Of a stretch of DNA of 64,000 bases, positions 17,526-27,076 are shown piece after piece (positions within the stretch are counted from its first letter, which is position 1; each line of letters begins with the position of its first letter). Both the position numbers and the translations under genes were made by a program. The DNA lies in NCBI RefSeq assembly GCF_017875395.1, contig NZ_JAGGMO010000001.1, positions 310,001-374,000 of the forward strand, written 5' to 3'. The notes under the pieces were generated by a model. The model searched no databases and was not told the DNA's origin. It saw only the letters and a program-made list of their open reading frames with translations. Source of the DNA: Methanococcus voltae (GTDB lineage: Archaea > AGJL01 > Methanococci > Methanococcales > Methanococcaceae).

Positions 17526-19637
17526 ATGAATAATGGACTTGAAGCAATTTTCAACCCAAAATCAGTTGCAGTAATAGGCGCTACTGAAATAGAAGGAAAA
17601 GTTGGACAATCTTTGATGAAAAACTTAAAAAGCTTTATGGAAAAAGGCGGTAATGTATACCCAATTAACAAAAAATATGAAGAAGTGTATGGTTTAAAAT
17701 GCTATGGTTCTGTTTTAGATGTTCCTGGTGACATCGACCTTGTTTTAGTTTCAATCCCTGCTAAATTCGTTCCTGAAACAATGGAAGAATGTGGAAAAAA
17801 GGGTGTTAAAGGCTCAATTATTATTACTGCGGGTTTTTCAGAAGTTGGTGACCACAGTCTCGAAGAAAAAACCATCGAAATTTTGAAAAAATACAATATT
17901 AGAACAATTGGCCCTAACTGTCTCGGTGTAATCAACATGCACGATGACTTAAACGCTTCATTTAGTAAAGATTTCGACCAAAAAGGTAATATCGCATTTA
18001 TCTCACAAAGTGGTGCTATTATGACCGCTTTAATGGATATTTCAATCCCATTAAACTTAGGTTACTCAAAAATCGTAAGTATGGGTAATAAAATAGATGT
18101 TCAGGAAGATGAAATTTTAGATTATCTCGCAGACGATGAAAATACAGATGTTGTTGTTTTATACGTAGAAGGACTTAAAAACGAGAAATTCATAGACTCT
18201 GCACGTGCTTTATCTCACAAAAAACCAGTTATTGTTTTAAAAAGTGGTAAATCGGATGCAGGAGCTAAAGCTGCATCGTCACACACAGGAAGTCTCGCAG
18301 GTAATGCACAAATGTACGAAGCTGCATTTAAAAAAGGAAGAGTATTCAATGTTGAAACTTTCGAGGAAATGGTTGACTTATTAAAAATATTCTCAACACA
18401 ACCTGTTATGAAAGGTAACAATGTAGGTATTATCACAAATGCAGGTGGATTTGGAGTTCTTGCTACCGATATGGTAAGTAAATACGGCTTAAATATGGCT
18501 GAATTCGAAGAAAAAACAATTACTGAACTTAAAAAATACTTGCCTGATACATCAGGTGTTTCAAACCCATTGGATTTAATCGGAGATGCCGATACAGAAA
18601 GATACAAACACGCATTTGAAGAATTAGCAAAAGATAGCAATGTAGACGGTATCGTTGTAATATTAACCCCTCAAGGAATGACTGATGACATTGGCGCTGC
18701 AAAAGAATTGGTTAAATTCCAAGATACACTTAGAGCAAAAGGAGAAACAATCCCAATTGTTGCTGCTTGGGTTGGTGGTAACTCAGTTTCAGAAAGTGCT
18801 GAGTACTTAAAAGAACACGAAATACCTACATTCATGTGCCCAGAACTTGCGGTTAAAGCGTTATCTGCAACATACCAACAGTACTTAAACCAAAATGTTG
18901 TTGATGATGGAGAATACCTTAAAAAAGTTCAAGAAGAAATATATGCAATCAAAGCAGAAAAAGGCGATGAATTAAGGGAATTACTTGCAAATCCAAATGA
19001 AAACAATGCAAAAGAATTCTTAAAAATTAACGGAGTTCCTACACCGGGTAGATACGTAGCTACAAGTGCAGAGGAAGCTGTAAAATACGCTTCAACAATG
19101 GATAAAGTTGTAATGAAAGTTGTTTCAGCTCAAATATTACACAAGTCAGATGCGGGTTGTGTTATCATTGCCCCATCAGACATTGAAGGTGCATACAATA
19201 CAATTATCGAAAACGGTACAAAATACCTTGCAAAAAAAGGCGAAACTGGCGTTATCGATGGAGTATTAATTGAAGAATTTGTAGAAGGTAAAGAAATTAT
19301 CATCGGCGGTAAAAGAGACGAAGTATTTGGCCCTGTTATCATGACTGGTCTTGGTGGTATCTTTGTAGAAGTTATGAAAGATGTTACCTTTGGAGTACAT
19401 CCAATAACCAAAAACTACGCTGAAGAGATGTTACAACAACTTAGAACATATAAAATCCTCGAAGGTGTAAGGGGAGAACCTAGAAGAGATATTGAATTTA
19501 TTAAGGAATTAATCGTAAGAGTAGGTGTAATTATGGAAGCTTACGATGAAATTCAGGAAATTGACATAAATCCTGTTTTCGTTAAAGAAGACGGTAAAAA
19601 AGGTGTGATAGGAGACGCTCTTATCATGACAAATTAA
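17526..19637 (+). CDS. acd: Acetate/acyl-CoA synthetase, ADP-forming (fused alpha-beta)
   Basis: Makes ATP and acid from acyl-CoA, ADP and phosphate, or the reverse, in the cytosol. The first ~460 residues are the alpha part: CoA-binding Rossmann domain and ligase domains, with the phosphohistidine at His253 in SHTGSLAG. Residues ~480-703 are the ATP-grasp beta part (VVMKVVSAQILHKSDAGCV; IGGKRDEVFGPVIMTGLGGI; EIDINPV). The 703-residue fused form occurs in methanococci, whereas Pyrococcus has separate subunits. The start at 17526 follows GGTGAG; the ATG at 17514 overlaps that site. Acetate versus another acyl substrate cannot be told from sequence. Confidence 0.9.
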   Translation: MNNGLEAIFNPKSVAVIGATEIEGKVGQSLMKNLKSFMEKGGNVYPINKKYEEVYGLKCYGSVLDVPGDIDLVLVSIPAKFVPETMEECGKKGVKGSIIITAGFSEVGDHSLEEKTIEILKKYNIRTIGPNCLGVINMHDDLNASFSKDFDQKGNIAFISQSGAIMTALMDISIPLNLGYSKIVSMGNKIDVQEDEILDYLADDENTDVVVLYVEGLKNEKFIDSARALSHKKPVIVLKSGKSDAGAKAASSHTGSLAGNAQMYEAAFKKGRVFNVETFEEMVDLLKIFSTQPVMKGNNVGIITNAGGFGVLATDMVSKYGLNMAEFEEKTITELKKYLPDTSGVSNPLDLIGDADTERYKHAFEELAKDSNVDGIVVILTPQGMTDDIGAAKELVKFQDTLRAKGETIPIVAAWVGGNSVSESAEYLKEHEIPTFMCPELAVKALSATYQQYLNQNVVDDGEYLKKVQEEIYAIKAEKGDELRELLANPNENNAKEFLKINGVPTPGRYVATSAEEAVKYASTMDKVVMKVVSAQILHKSDAGCVIIAPSDIEGAYNTIIENGTKYLAKKGETGVIDGVLIEEFVEGKEIIIGGKRDEVFGPVIMTGLGGIFVEVMKDVTFGVHPITKNYAEEMLQQLRTYKILEGVRGEPRRDIEFIKELIVRVGVIMEAYDEIQEIDINPVFVKEDGKKGVIGDALIMTN

Positions 19638-19851
19638 TTATATTATTATGTTTATTAAGAAATATAATAATATATCTTTATTTTAATTTTTTAAACTACT
19701 ATATTGCGTATACGATTATTATATAGCCTATTTTAAATTGATTAAATCATTCAAAAAAGTATTAAAATATTTTATATAATATGCGACAATCATATAAAAT
19801 TAAAAATAAATTTGTTATTTTGTATAATTAATATATAATACGATGTTTAGA

Positions 19852-19884
19852 TAAGATTTAATCCATTTTGGTTCTTAAATCTTA
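19852..19884 (-). ncRNA. Archaeal SECIS element overlapping the hesB stop codon
   Basis: On the minus strand the RNA folds as follows. A 10-bp perfect lower stem (UAAGAUUUAA with UUAAAUCUUA) leads to an asymmetric internal loop with GAA on the 5' side and A on the 3' side. Above it are a 3-bp upper stem CCA/UGG and an AAA apical loop. This matches the known archaeal SECIS layout: 3'-UTR hairpin, GAA...A internal loop, short GC-containing upper stem. The first three bases of the stem are the UAA stop codon of the upstream selenoprotein reading frame. Confidence 0.9.
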
Positions 19885-20181
19885 ACAACATCCACCTGCT
19901 CCTTGTATGGCAAGATATTTTCCACTGAATACTGACTTTTTTAATACAATGTTTACACTTTCGAGCACTTGTTTTGCCATTTTGTCAATGTAAACCTTAA
20001 ACTCTGGTTCTTCGTGTATTAATTCATCTGTATCCATTATTTTATCCACTAAATCTACTGAAAATTTAGGCCCTCCTCAACCAAATCCTTCAAATACTAC
20101 AATGAAGTCCTTTGAAGTTGCTTGAGGTAGTTTTTCCATGATGAATTCTCTAGCATCATCTGATATGGTAACTGGTATCAT
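19882..20181 (-). CDS. HesB-like selenoprotein (in-frame UGA = selenocysteine)
   Basis: 99-residue HesB/IscA-fold protein read through a UGA at 20077-20079. Residue 35 is therefore selenocysteine in the motif GFG-U-GGP. The frame is otherwise open and continues to a UAA at 19882-19884, ending in GAGGCC with Cys98-Cys99. IscA/HesB proteins carry iron-sulfur or iron with three Cys; here Sec35 replaces the first and the C-terminal CC supplies the others. The HesB-like family is an established archaeal selenoprotein of Methanococcus/Methanocaldococcus. The exact role is unknown. A very strong AGGAGGTGT ribosome binding site (20186-20194) precedes the ATG. A SECIS hairpin follows directly. Standard gene finders would split or miss this gene. 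Confidence 0.93.
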
Positions 20182-20185
20182 CTTA

Positions 20186-20194
20186 ACACCTCCT
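20186..20194 (-). promoter_or_regulatory. Strong Shine-Dalgarno of the hesB selenoprotein
   Basis: AGGAGGTGT on the minus strand is nearly full complementarity to the archaeal 16S 3' end, four bases before the ATG at 20181. It fixes the start and implies high translation. Confidence 0.85.
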
Positions 20195-20461
20195 GTGTAA
20201 TTCTATATAATTATTAAATATATAGGTTTAACTCACAACTATATTTATAAGGTTATTAGATATCTTAATACCTAATTGATAAAAAAAGAAATTATAACGA
20301 CGTATACTGTAAAAAAATTAAAAATAGAAATAAAAGTACAATAATAAGCAAGTAAAAATTTAAAAATTTAAAAATTTAAGTAAAATAAAAGATTTAGTTT
20401 TAAGTTTTAGGTATAAAAAATTAGAATAATAAATCCAATAATATTTTTCAATATTATTAAA

Positions 20462-21610
20462 TTATTCTAAGTCTCCTCTATCGGTAACTTTTTCTAATTT
20501 ACAGTTGTTTTCTGGAATTTCTTCGAATCTTGATTCTAAAGCTTTTAAAACTTTAGGTACTGAGGTATATTCCATCATTGATTCTGGTAATCTGTGAGGT
20601 TGGAATGGACCCATGCTTCTCATCATGTCAGCCATTTCTAAAGCTTTATCTCTTGCTTTATCGAATGCTTTGTCTGCGAATAAGTCATTTGGACCAACTA
20701 ATCTTCCTTTTGATAATTGGAATCCTAAAGCCATAATTCTTGCAGGACCATCGAATCTTGAAGGCATAGCGTCTTCTTCTCCAACTGGCATCATTGGACC
20801 CCAGTGGCATCCTCTCATCCATCCTGATACTAAGTGTGGGTTAGCGAAAGCTTCTAAAAGTTCACCAACTGCAGGGAAACCGCTTTGAGCTCTTACGATA
20901 GCTACAGGGTCGTCTTTACCAACGTATTCTCCTGCCATCATGTTTAATTTTTCTGAACTTGCAACAGCTGCAATTTCGTTGTCGTATCCCCTGTAAACTC
21001 TCTTAATTGCGTATCTTTCTAAGTTTCCGATTAAAGCTAATAAGGAGTATGTTTCAGCAGGTGTGCTCATTAAAACTCTTTTGTGGTCGATAATGTCCAT
21101 AACTTCGTATTTGAAACCTTCTGTCATTGATGGGTCAAATACTAAACCTGGTGTGTTGAATGGACTGCTAAACATTTTGTAGAATGGCAAGTTAAATGCT
21201 GCAGGGTCTGTTTTATCACAGCAAAATACAACTAATGGTTCGCTTCTTCTTTCTACGAATTCCATTTCTGCACATCCTGGACCTAAACCTTTAACGTTTC
21301 CTGAAAATGAGTCTGATAATAAATCTTGACCTGCACCGTATAATTTTAACTCTTTTGCAACTTCTGTTGCATCGGTTAACGCATCCCAAGCTAATTTGTG
21401 TACTTCATCGTTGTCTGTACCTTTGTTGTGAGTCATAACGATATCGATGTCGTCACCACAGTTTGTAACGTAGTAATCGATTAATGTTTCATCAACCGCG
21501 TTTTCAACTACGTATTCAACAGCGTCTAATAATTCAATAGGAGCTAATGTGTGACCGCATAAACCGCCCACATCTGCTTTAATAACACTTACAGTTACTT
21601 TTTCTTCCAT
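20462..21610 (-). CDS. fbp: Fructose 1,6-bisphosphate aldolase/phosphatase (class V FBPase)
   Basis: Bifunctional gluconeogenic enzyme that condenses triose phosphates and then dephosphorylates fructose 1,6-bisphosphate. The 382-residue sequence has the Mg ligands of the family (Asp13 and His20 in ADVGGLCGH; Asp53-Asp54 in CGDD). The Schiff-base pair Tyr229/Lys232 is in EYVGKDDP and swaps roles between the two reactions. This is the standard archaeal FBPA/P. A GGTGT ribosome binding site precedes the ATG. It stands alone, downstream of shikimate kinase by 304 bp. GAPDH, another gluconeogenic enzyme, is 4 kb away on the same strand. Confidence 0.96.
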   Translation of the reverse strand: MEEKVTVSVIKADVGGLCGHTLAPIELLDAVEYVVENAVDETLIDYYVTNCGDDIDIVMTHNKGTDNDEVHKLAWDALTDATEVAKELKLYGAGQDLLSDSFSGNVKGLGPGCAEMEFVERRSEPLVVFCCDKTDPAAFNLPFYKMFSSPFNTPGLVFDPSMTEGFKYEVMDIIDHKRVLMSTPAETYSLLALIGNLERYAIKRVYRGYDNEIAAVASSEKLNMMAGEYVGKDDPVAIVRAQSGFPAVGELLEAFANPHLVSGWMRGCHWGPMMPVGEEDAMPSRFDGPARIMALGFQLSKGRLVGPNDLFADKAFDKARDKALEMADMMRSMGPFQPHRLPESMMEYTSVPKVLKALESRFEEIPENNCKLEKVTDRGDLE

Positions 21611-21914
21611 AATTACACCTACTTAGAGATATTGGATATTGGGTATTAATAGTAGTATCTAATTTAGATATCATTAAATAAATAGTGATAAATAATTAGC
21701 AAATAATAGTATGATATTCAATAAATATTTTATCTACATTCTATTATTTATAAATTTAATTAAAGACATTGATTAAAATAATTATCTGATAAATCAATAT
21801 CATAAAGCACCATATATTATAAATTTCACTTTTATATAATTATCGCATGATTGGGATAAAATACAGTTGAAGATTAAAATATGATAACATAAATTAAGAA
21901 AATAAAAAAATTTA
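21611..21914. other. Upstream region of fbp
   Basis: 304 bp between shikimate kinase and fbp. TATA-like sequence near 21811-21825 (minus strand) could drive fbp. The rest is AT-rich with repeats of GGATATTGGGTATT type near 21630. No gene is seen. Confidence 0.45.
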
Positions 21915-22811
21915 TCATTCTAAATTAGTTATTTTAGATTTTGAATTACAAGCTTCTGTAATATATACTTTTCCGTATTTTTCAAGAGATTTTACGATAT
22001 TTGAAACATTTTCGGCTTTACAAAGACCTATGTAAGAAGGTCCTGTTCCAGAAAGCCCAAAAGTTAAAGCTCCCGACTCTAATGCTTCTATAGATATGCT
22101 TGTAGGAAAATTCAACGTAGACGCATAAAATAATCCGTTCATAAAAAGGGCTTCATAGTAATTACCTATTAAACAGTTATGAAATGCTATTTCAACATAA
22201 TTTTTAATTAATTTCATACGTTCTTTGTTTAAATTTTTTTGATAATCTTTTGGAATTAAAACGATTACTTTCAAATCTTTATCATTAAATGTGTCTCTTT
22301 TTAAAATTTTTCTATTTTTATTATCCGTTATTGTAATTCCGCCGTAGTAAGAGGCTGTTGCATCATCATAAGCTCCTGTAATTGTTAAATTTTCATCAAA
22401 ACAGGATTTTATACCTAAATTAATTATTAAATCATCTAATTCATCGATAATTTTTTCATTAGCTTTGGTATATTTTCCTAAAACTCCCATTGTAGCGAGA
22501 GTGACTGCGTTAGCTGTTGCACTACTACTGCTTAAACCAGATTTTATCGGCAGATTAGATTTTGTAATTACATTTGCAGAGTAATCTAATTTATAATAAT
22601 CTAAAATATTTTTTACACAAGTTTCTATTAACTTAGAGGAAATTCCATTTTGCCCTTCAATTTTTCCTTTTATGATTTTTTTGTGGTCGTCTATTAACTC
22701 CACAGTTGCTTCAACCCCTAAGTTTATACCGAATGCAGAGCCTTTATTTGTAGCAATGGCGTTTATTATAGTCCCTGAACCGTGAGATATTGCAGTACAT
22801 TTTGAATACAT
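21915..22811 (-). CDS. aroK: Shikimate kinase, archaeal GHMP type
   Basis: Phosphorylates shikimate in aromatic amino-acid synthesis. It belongs to the GHMP kinase family, unrelated to bacterial AroK. The nucleotide loop is SGLSSSSATA at residues 91-100, and the C-terminal GHMP motif is LSGTGPSYIGL. Length is 298 residues, normal for archaeal enzymes. A GGTGA ribosome binding site precedes the ATG. It is divergent from the DUF447 gene. Together with tyrA at the window start this gives two aromatic-pathway genes, not linked in an operon. Confidence 0.9.
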   Translation of the reverse strand: MYSKCTAISHGSGTIINAIATNKGSAFGINLGVEATVELIDDHKKIIKGKIEGQNGISSKLIETCVKNILDYYKLDYSANVITKSNLPIKSGLSSSSATANAVTLATMGVLGKYTKANEKIIDELDDLIINLGIKSCFDENLTITGAYDDATASYYGGITITDNKNRKILKRDTFNDKDLKVIVLIPKDYQKNLNKERMKLIKNYVEIAFHNCLIGNYYEALFMNGLFYASTLNFPTSISIEALESGALTFGLSGTGPSYIGLCKAENVSNIVKSLEKYGKVYITEACNSKSKITNLE

Positions 22812-22961
22812 TTGTTCACCAAATTATAAATATTTAAAAATTACAAAATCTTTATTATATAATTCTTATATAGTGATATGTAATTAAAATAATTATTGAA
22901 TAAATAATCCAATAAGTATTGTAATGTAACTTAATTCTAAAAAATTTAAAGTAGCGATATT

Positions 22962-23549
22962 ATGAAATACGAGTATGTTTTAACGTCTTCTTTATTAAAT
23001 AGGGCCCCGATTGGAGCAAAAACTTCGGATTTTAAAAATTTTATAATTAATTTATTTGAAGGCTCTCACACTTATGAAATGCTTAAAAATGAAGATATTA
23101 TAATTTTAAATGTATGTAATCCATTAATTATTGCAGAATCTGTAATTGACGATGTAGGAAACTATGAAAAATTAGAATATAATGGAAAAATTTATTATTA
23201 TATTAAAGAATCTGAAAAAATTGATATAATTAAAATTAAAAATCGTAAATTTAGTAGTTTTAAAAATGAATATGGTACCTCCCATATAATGAATTTAGAA
23301 TGTGAAAAAATAGATGAAAAAATCATTGAAACTAATATAAAGTATCAGAATGAACTTAAACCATTTAACAGAGCCGATGGTTTACTTGTTGAAATTGCAG
23401 TTCTTTATTCCCGTATAAATTTAGTTTCAGAAGCTGAAAAAATTAAAATGATAGAAAAAATTAGAGAATATGCGAATATAATAAAAAAAGTAGGTTCTAA
23501 AGAGCATGTTTTAGTATTAAACAAATTTAAAGAACATATTGACTTTTAA
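22962..23549 (+). CDS. DUF447-family protein
   Basis: 195-residue protein of the archaeal DUF447 group (split-barrel flavin-reductase-like fold). I recognise it by the opening block NRAPIGAKTSDF and the C-terminal FNRADGLLVEIAVLYSRI. Function is not established; FMN binding is likely from the fold. The upstream sequence gives only a weak GCGAT site. The gene ends convergent with trm5b, 56 bp away. Confidence 0.72.
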   Translation: MKYEYVLTSSLLNRAPIGAKTSDFKNFIINLFEGSHTYEMLKNEDIIILNVCNPLIIAESVIDDVGNYEKLEYNGKIYYYIKESEKIDIIKIKNRKFSSFKNEYGTSHIMNLECEKIDEKIIETNIKYQNELKPFNRADGLLVEIAVLYSRINLVSEAEKIKMIEKIREYANIIKKVGSKEHVLVLNKFKEHIDF

Positions 23550-23605
23550 ATTCTTATTTCTATTTTTTATTACGTTTATTATTTCTATTTTTATTTTTAT
23601 AAATA

Positions 23606-24760
23606 TTATTTATTCGTTTTATTGATTTTAAAATCAATTACAAAGACATATTCACGTGGAGAATAGGACTTTACAACCCTGCTTTCCAAAACTTCACAAT
23701 CACATTTTGATTTAAATAAATTTATGCCCTCATTTACATCTGCCCCGACCATGTAATAATGTATTGTTCCACCTTCTTCCACTAAATCCAAAGCTTTATC
23801 GACAAATTGATTTGCATATTTTGGTAAATTCATAATTATTCTATTACCCTTTAAATCTACCTTTCTAACGTCTTCTAAGATAGGAACTATTTTATTTTCC
23901 AAGTTATTAAATTTTATATTCTCTTTTAACAATTTTATAGCTTCAGGGTTGACGTCTATAGAATATATCTTTTTTGCATCCTTGCACGCAATTGAATAAG
24001 GTCCTACACCACAAAACATGTCTATTATTACGTCATCCTTTTCGACTTTCTGCATTATTCTATTTCTTTCCCAGCTCAGACGTGGTGAAAAATACACTTT
24101 TGCGACGTCTACGTATAACTTATAGCCGTTTTCCTTATAAAGTGTTAAAGTTTCCCCTTCTCCGGCTAAGTGCTCTAAATCTCTTACACGATATTCTCCT
24201 TTTACGTCACTTTCTCGCCTAAAAACAGCTCTTACAGAAGGTATCAATTCTTTAGCCTTTTCTCCAAGCTTTAAACGTTCTTGTTTATCTATTTCATCAG
24301 AAATTTGCAATATTACAACATCTCCAATAATATCGTATGCGTGTGCTATTTTTCCATTTGTTAATTCGTCACCGTAGTTATTTAAAAGATAATCTTTAAA
24401 ACTTGGATTTTTTTTACCATTTGACTTTTCAAAATCGGCTTCTTTTGTGATTATAAGTTCAAAATCTACATCTTCAATTTTATTTTGACTTTGACTTTGG
24501 TTTTGATTTTGACTTTTAAGTATAACGTTTTTTAAGGTATTTTTTAAGTCTTCTTCACTTATGTCTTCAATTTCTTCATAATTTAATGGTAAATATAATT
24601 TATTATCCATTTTTTTTAATTTGTAGTCCTTATTCAACAAATTATAATCTAAAAGAATTCTTCGTATAAATTCCCCGTTTTTCAAATCGGTCTTTATTGC
24701 TTTTAAAATTGGATTATTTTCACTTTCTTCAGCATTTATTTTTTCAGTATTTATTTTCAA
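23606..24760 (-). CDS. trm5b: tRNA (guanine-37-N1)-methyltransferase Trm5b
   Basis: Methylates N1 of G37 next to the anticodon, using SAM. This prevents frameshifting and starts wyosine synthesis in tRNA-Phe. Features: RVRDLEHLAG at 191-200, SAM-binding DMFCGVGPYSIA from 247, the catalytic-site NLPK at 311-314, and a C-terminal SYSPREYVFVIDFK very like M. jannaschii MJ0883. At 384 residues it is longer than the ~336-residue relative, with an N-terminal extension and a Gln/Asn/Ser-rich linker at ~84-93. The start is TTG with GGTGA upstream. Taw3 (56678-57265) acts later in the same tRNA modification route. Confidence 0.9.
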   Translation of the reverse strand: MKINTEKINAEESENNPILKAIKTDLKNGEFIRRILLDYNLLNKDYKLKKMDNKLYLPLNYEEIEDISEEDLKNTLKNVILKSQNQNQSQSQNKIEDVDFELIITKEADFEKSNGKKNPSFKDYLLNNYGDELTNGKIAHAYDIIGDVVILQISDEIDKQERLKLGEKAKELIPSVRAVFRRESDVKGEYRVRDLEHLAGEGETLTLYKENGYKLYVDVAKVYFSPRLSWERNRIMQKVEKDDVIIDMFCGVGPYSIACKDAKKIYSIDVNPEAIKLLKENIKFNNLENKIVPILEDVRKVDLKGNRIIMNLPKYANQFVDKALDLVEEGGTIHYYMVGADVNEGINLFKSKCDCEVLESRVVKSYSPREYVFVIDFKINKTNK

Positions 24761-24882
24761 AATTTCACCATATGTGACGCATAATAAAATAATACATATT
24801 GTTTATTCATTTTACTTTTAATTTATTTTAGTCATATTATTTTTTTATTAATTTTGTTTATTTTATTTTTAGATATATTATT

Positions 24883-25332
24883 TTATTTATTTTTTAATTT
24901 ATAATAATGGTATTCTACAGTTTTTAAATTAATCCCCGTGGTACTTGCTATTTCTTTGGGAGTTTTACCTTCTTCCATTTGTTTTTTTATAATTCCTTTC
25001 TTAGTTGTAGGACGACCTTTTTCAGTCATTAAGGGCTTTACAGTAATTCCTATCTCACCTAATGCTTCTAATATCTTTTTATTAGTCCTATTATACTTTG
25101 AAACGGGTAGGTATATTTCTTCCACATCACAAACTTCCAAAAGCTCAATTATTAAGGATTTTGTTAGTTCTTTGTTTAAATAAATTCCTTCTTCTTCCTC
25201 ATTTAATTCATCTAACCTATCAACTAATTCTTCGATGGACTTCGCCCTTAATTCTGTTACATTTAATTTCTTTTTTAAATTTTTCAAACTTTCTAAATTT
25301 GTGTTAGTTGATTCACTTAAATTTACATCCAT
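24883..25332 (-). CDS. Small helix-turn-helix protein (DUF1699-like)
   Basis: 149 residues from the ATG at 25332; the upstream GTG at 25341 has no ribosome binding site. The middle (VEEIYLPVSKYNRTNKKILEAL) resembles DUF1699. The C-terminus, residues ~110-149, looks like a helix-turn-helix (MEEGKTPKEIASTTGINLKTVEYHYYKLK) of the LuxR/GerE or sigma-4-like kind. A DNA-binding regulator is therefore likely, but the target is unknown. It lies 122 bp upstream of trm5b on the same strand and may be cotranscribed. Confidence 0.55.
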   Translation of the reverse strand: MDVNLSESTNTNLESLKNLKKKLNVTELRAKSIEELVDRLDELNEEEEGIYLNKELTKSLIIELLEVCDVEEIYLPVSKYNRTNKKILEALGEIGITVKPLMTEKGRPTTKKGIIKKQMEEGKTPKEIASTTGINLKTVEYHYYKLKNK

Positions 25333-25537
25333 AAATACCACTTTAAATTATATTATTATGAGTTAGTACTTCCTATATTTTATAATTATTTGTGATTATA
25401 AAAGATAAAAAAATAAACAGTTTACGTATAAAATTATTAAAGTTAATAAAATTAATAAAAAAAATAAAATAAATTAAAATAAAAATATAAATAAAAAAAT
25501 TAATATTTGGTAAATTCTATACGTAGTATATAATTGC

Positions 25538-26560
25538 TTACTTCATTAAACCCATTGCTTTGTTTGTCATTTCAATGGATTTCATGTTATCTTCTTCCAT
25601 TTGTAACATAGCTCTTATACAATCTACGTTTTCAGGTATAACGTCACTTTCTTGATGAACTGCTTGCATCATGAAGATTTCATTGTCAATTACATTGATA
25701 CTTTCTTCCCATACTGGAATTTCGTTTAAATCGTATCTTAATCTACCCATATCTCTTGACATTTCGATTAAAGCTGCTGTTGAATCTAAACCTTCTGAAG
25801 CTTTTACCGTAAAAATCCTTGGTGTTTTAGCAATTGCATCTAATAAATCATCTTTTGTAGTTCCTGTTGTTTCAACCATTAATGAATGCATGTGCATTAA
25901 TGTTGTAGGCACAATAACAGCTGAAGAAATAATTTTTCCCTTGAATTTGTCGATTACTGATTCTACATCTGGACCATGGTGTGAAGGTACGTCTGTTGAT
26001 GGTATGATTGCATTAACTGGACCTTTTTTAGAGTCGTTAGGGTCTACAGCTCTTCTTACTAATACAACTCTTGCTTTTAAAACATCTGTTACGGAATCTA
26101 TTGCGTAAAGTGACCTGCATAATCCTGTTGTGTTACATGAAACTAATCTAATAGCATCTTTTCCATAACATCGGTCATAGCTCCATAATGAGTTAAATGA
26201 ATCTTCTGCATCGGTTGCTTTTTCTCCACCTTGTATAATAGATTTAACATTGTTTTTTTTGTAGATTGTTTCCAAATTTTGTTTACCTATTTTCTTAGGT
26301 GCTCCGTCAACCACTAAATCAGCATCTTGAATTACATCGTCAAGTGTACCTGATATTTCCAATCCTGCTTCTTCAAATAAGTGAGCTCTTTCAGGTACTG
26401 CTGCGTATAATTTGTAACCTTTCTCTAATGCCATTTTTGCTTCAAAATCAGGCTTTGTTTTTGTTACTCCAATAACTTCCATATCCTTCTGACAAGCTAC
26501 TGCGTCAGCTACTCTTTTACCTATCGACCCATACCCATTTACCAATATTTTTGCCGTCAT
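25538..26560 (-). CDS. gap: Glyceraldehyde-3-phosphate dehydrogenase (archaeal, phosphorylating)
   Basis: Interconverts 1,3-bisphosphoglycerate and glyceraldehyde 3-phosphate, mainly in gluconeogenesis in methanogens. The 340-residue archaeal class II form has the Rossmann motif GYGSIG (9-14) and the nucleophile Cys142 in SCNTTGLCR. Archaeal enzymes prefer NADP; that is inferred here. GGTGAT precedes the ATG. It stands alone, with T-rich sequence before the upstream psmA promoter region. Confidence 0.96.
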   Translation of the reverse strand: MTAKILVNGYGSIGKRVADAVACQKDMEVIGVTKTKPDFEAKMALEKGYKLYAAVPERAHLFEEAGLEISGTLDDVIQDADLVVDGAPKKIGKQNLETIYKKNNVKSIIQGGEKATDAEDSFNSLWSYDRCYGKDAIRLVSCNTTGLCRSLYAIDSVTDVLKARVVLVRRAVDPNDSKKGPVNAIIPSTDVPSHHGPDVESVIDKFKGKIISSAVIVPTTLMHMHSLMVETTGTTKDDLLDAIAKTPRIFTVKASEGLDSTAALIEMSRDMGRLRYDLNEIPVWEESINVIDNEIFMMQAVHQESDVIPENVDCIRAMLQMEEDNMKSIEMTNKAMGLMK

Positions 26561-27076
26561 AACATCACCATATCTGAATTTTTTTTATATTTATTTTTTT
26601 TATTATTCATTTTTTATTATTAATATTATTAATATTATCATTTATTCTTATTATGTTGTTTCTTAGTTATTTTAACTATCGTATTATATATAATAATTTG
26701 TAACCTATGATATTAATATTTTATATTATTTTGTATTATTCCCTATTTATTGTAGATAAATACTTATTAAATACGTATTAGATACCAATTAAGTAATATT
26801 GAAATGCAAATAAAAATATTAAAGTATAATATAGATGATACACATATAATCTAATAAATAACTTTAAAATATAAAATTATATAAAGGAATATATTCAATA
26901 TTATATGATATTTACGAAAATAAAAATAAATTATTAAATTAAAAATAAAATAACTAAAACTTAAAGTAATAAGATGAATATATGACTATATGAATACAAT
27001 ACATAAAAAGTGTATTATTACAAATTATAGTTTAATTTTCTCAATATGAAAATAGTGCTTAGAAAGGAGGATAATT
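26561..27076. other. Long divergent promoter region gap/psmA
   Basis: 516 bp of very AT-rich DNA between divergent gap and psmA. The psmA side ends in a strong AAGGAGG ribosome binding site (27064-27070). TATA-like sequences occur near 26870-26910. I see no structured RNA and no credible small ORF. Confidence 0.5.

Noticed and set aside
19882-20181. HesB-like gene as a pseudogene with a nonsense mutation
   Set aside because: The frame continues cleanly after UGA, the flanking motif fits the known selenoprotein, and a SECIS hairpin and strong ribosome binding site are present.
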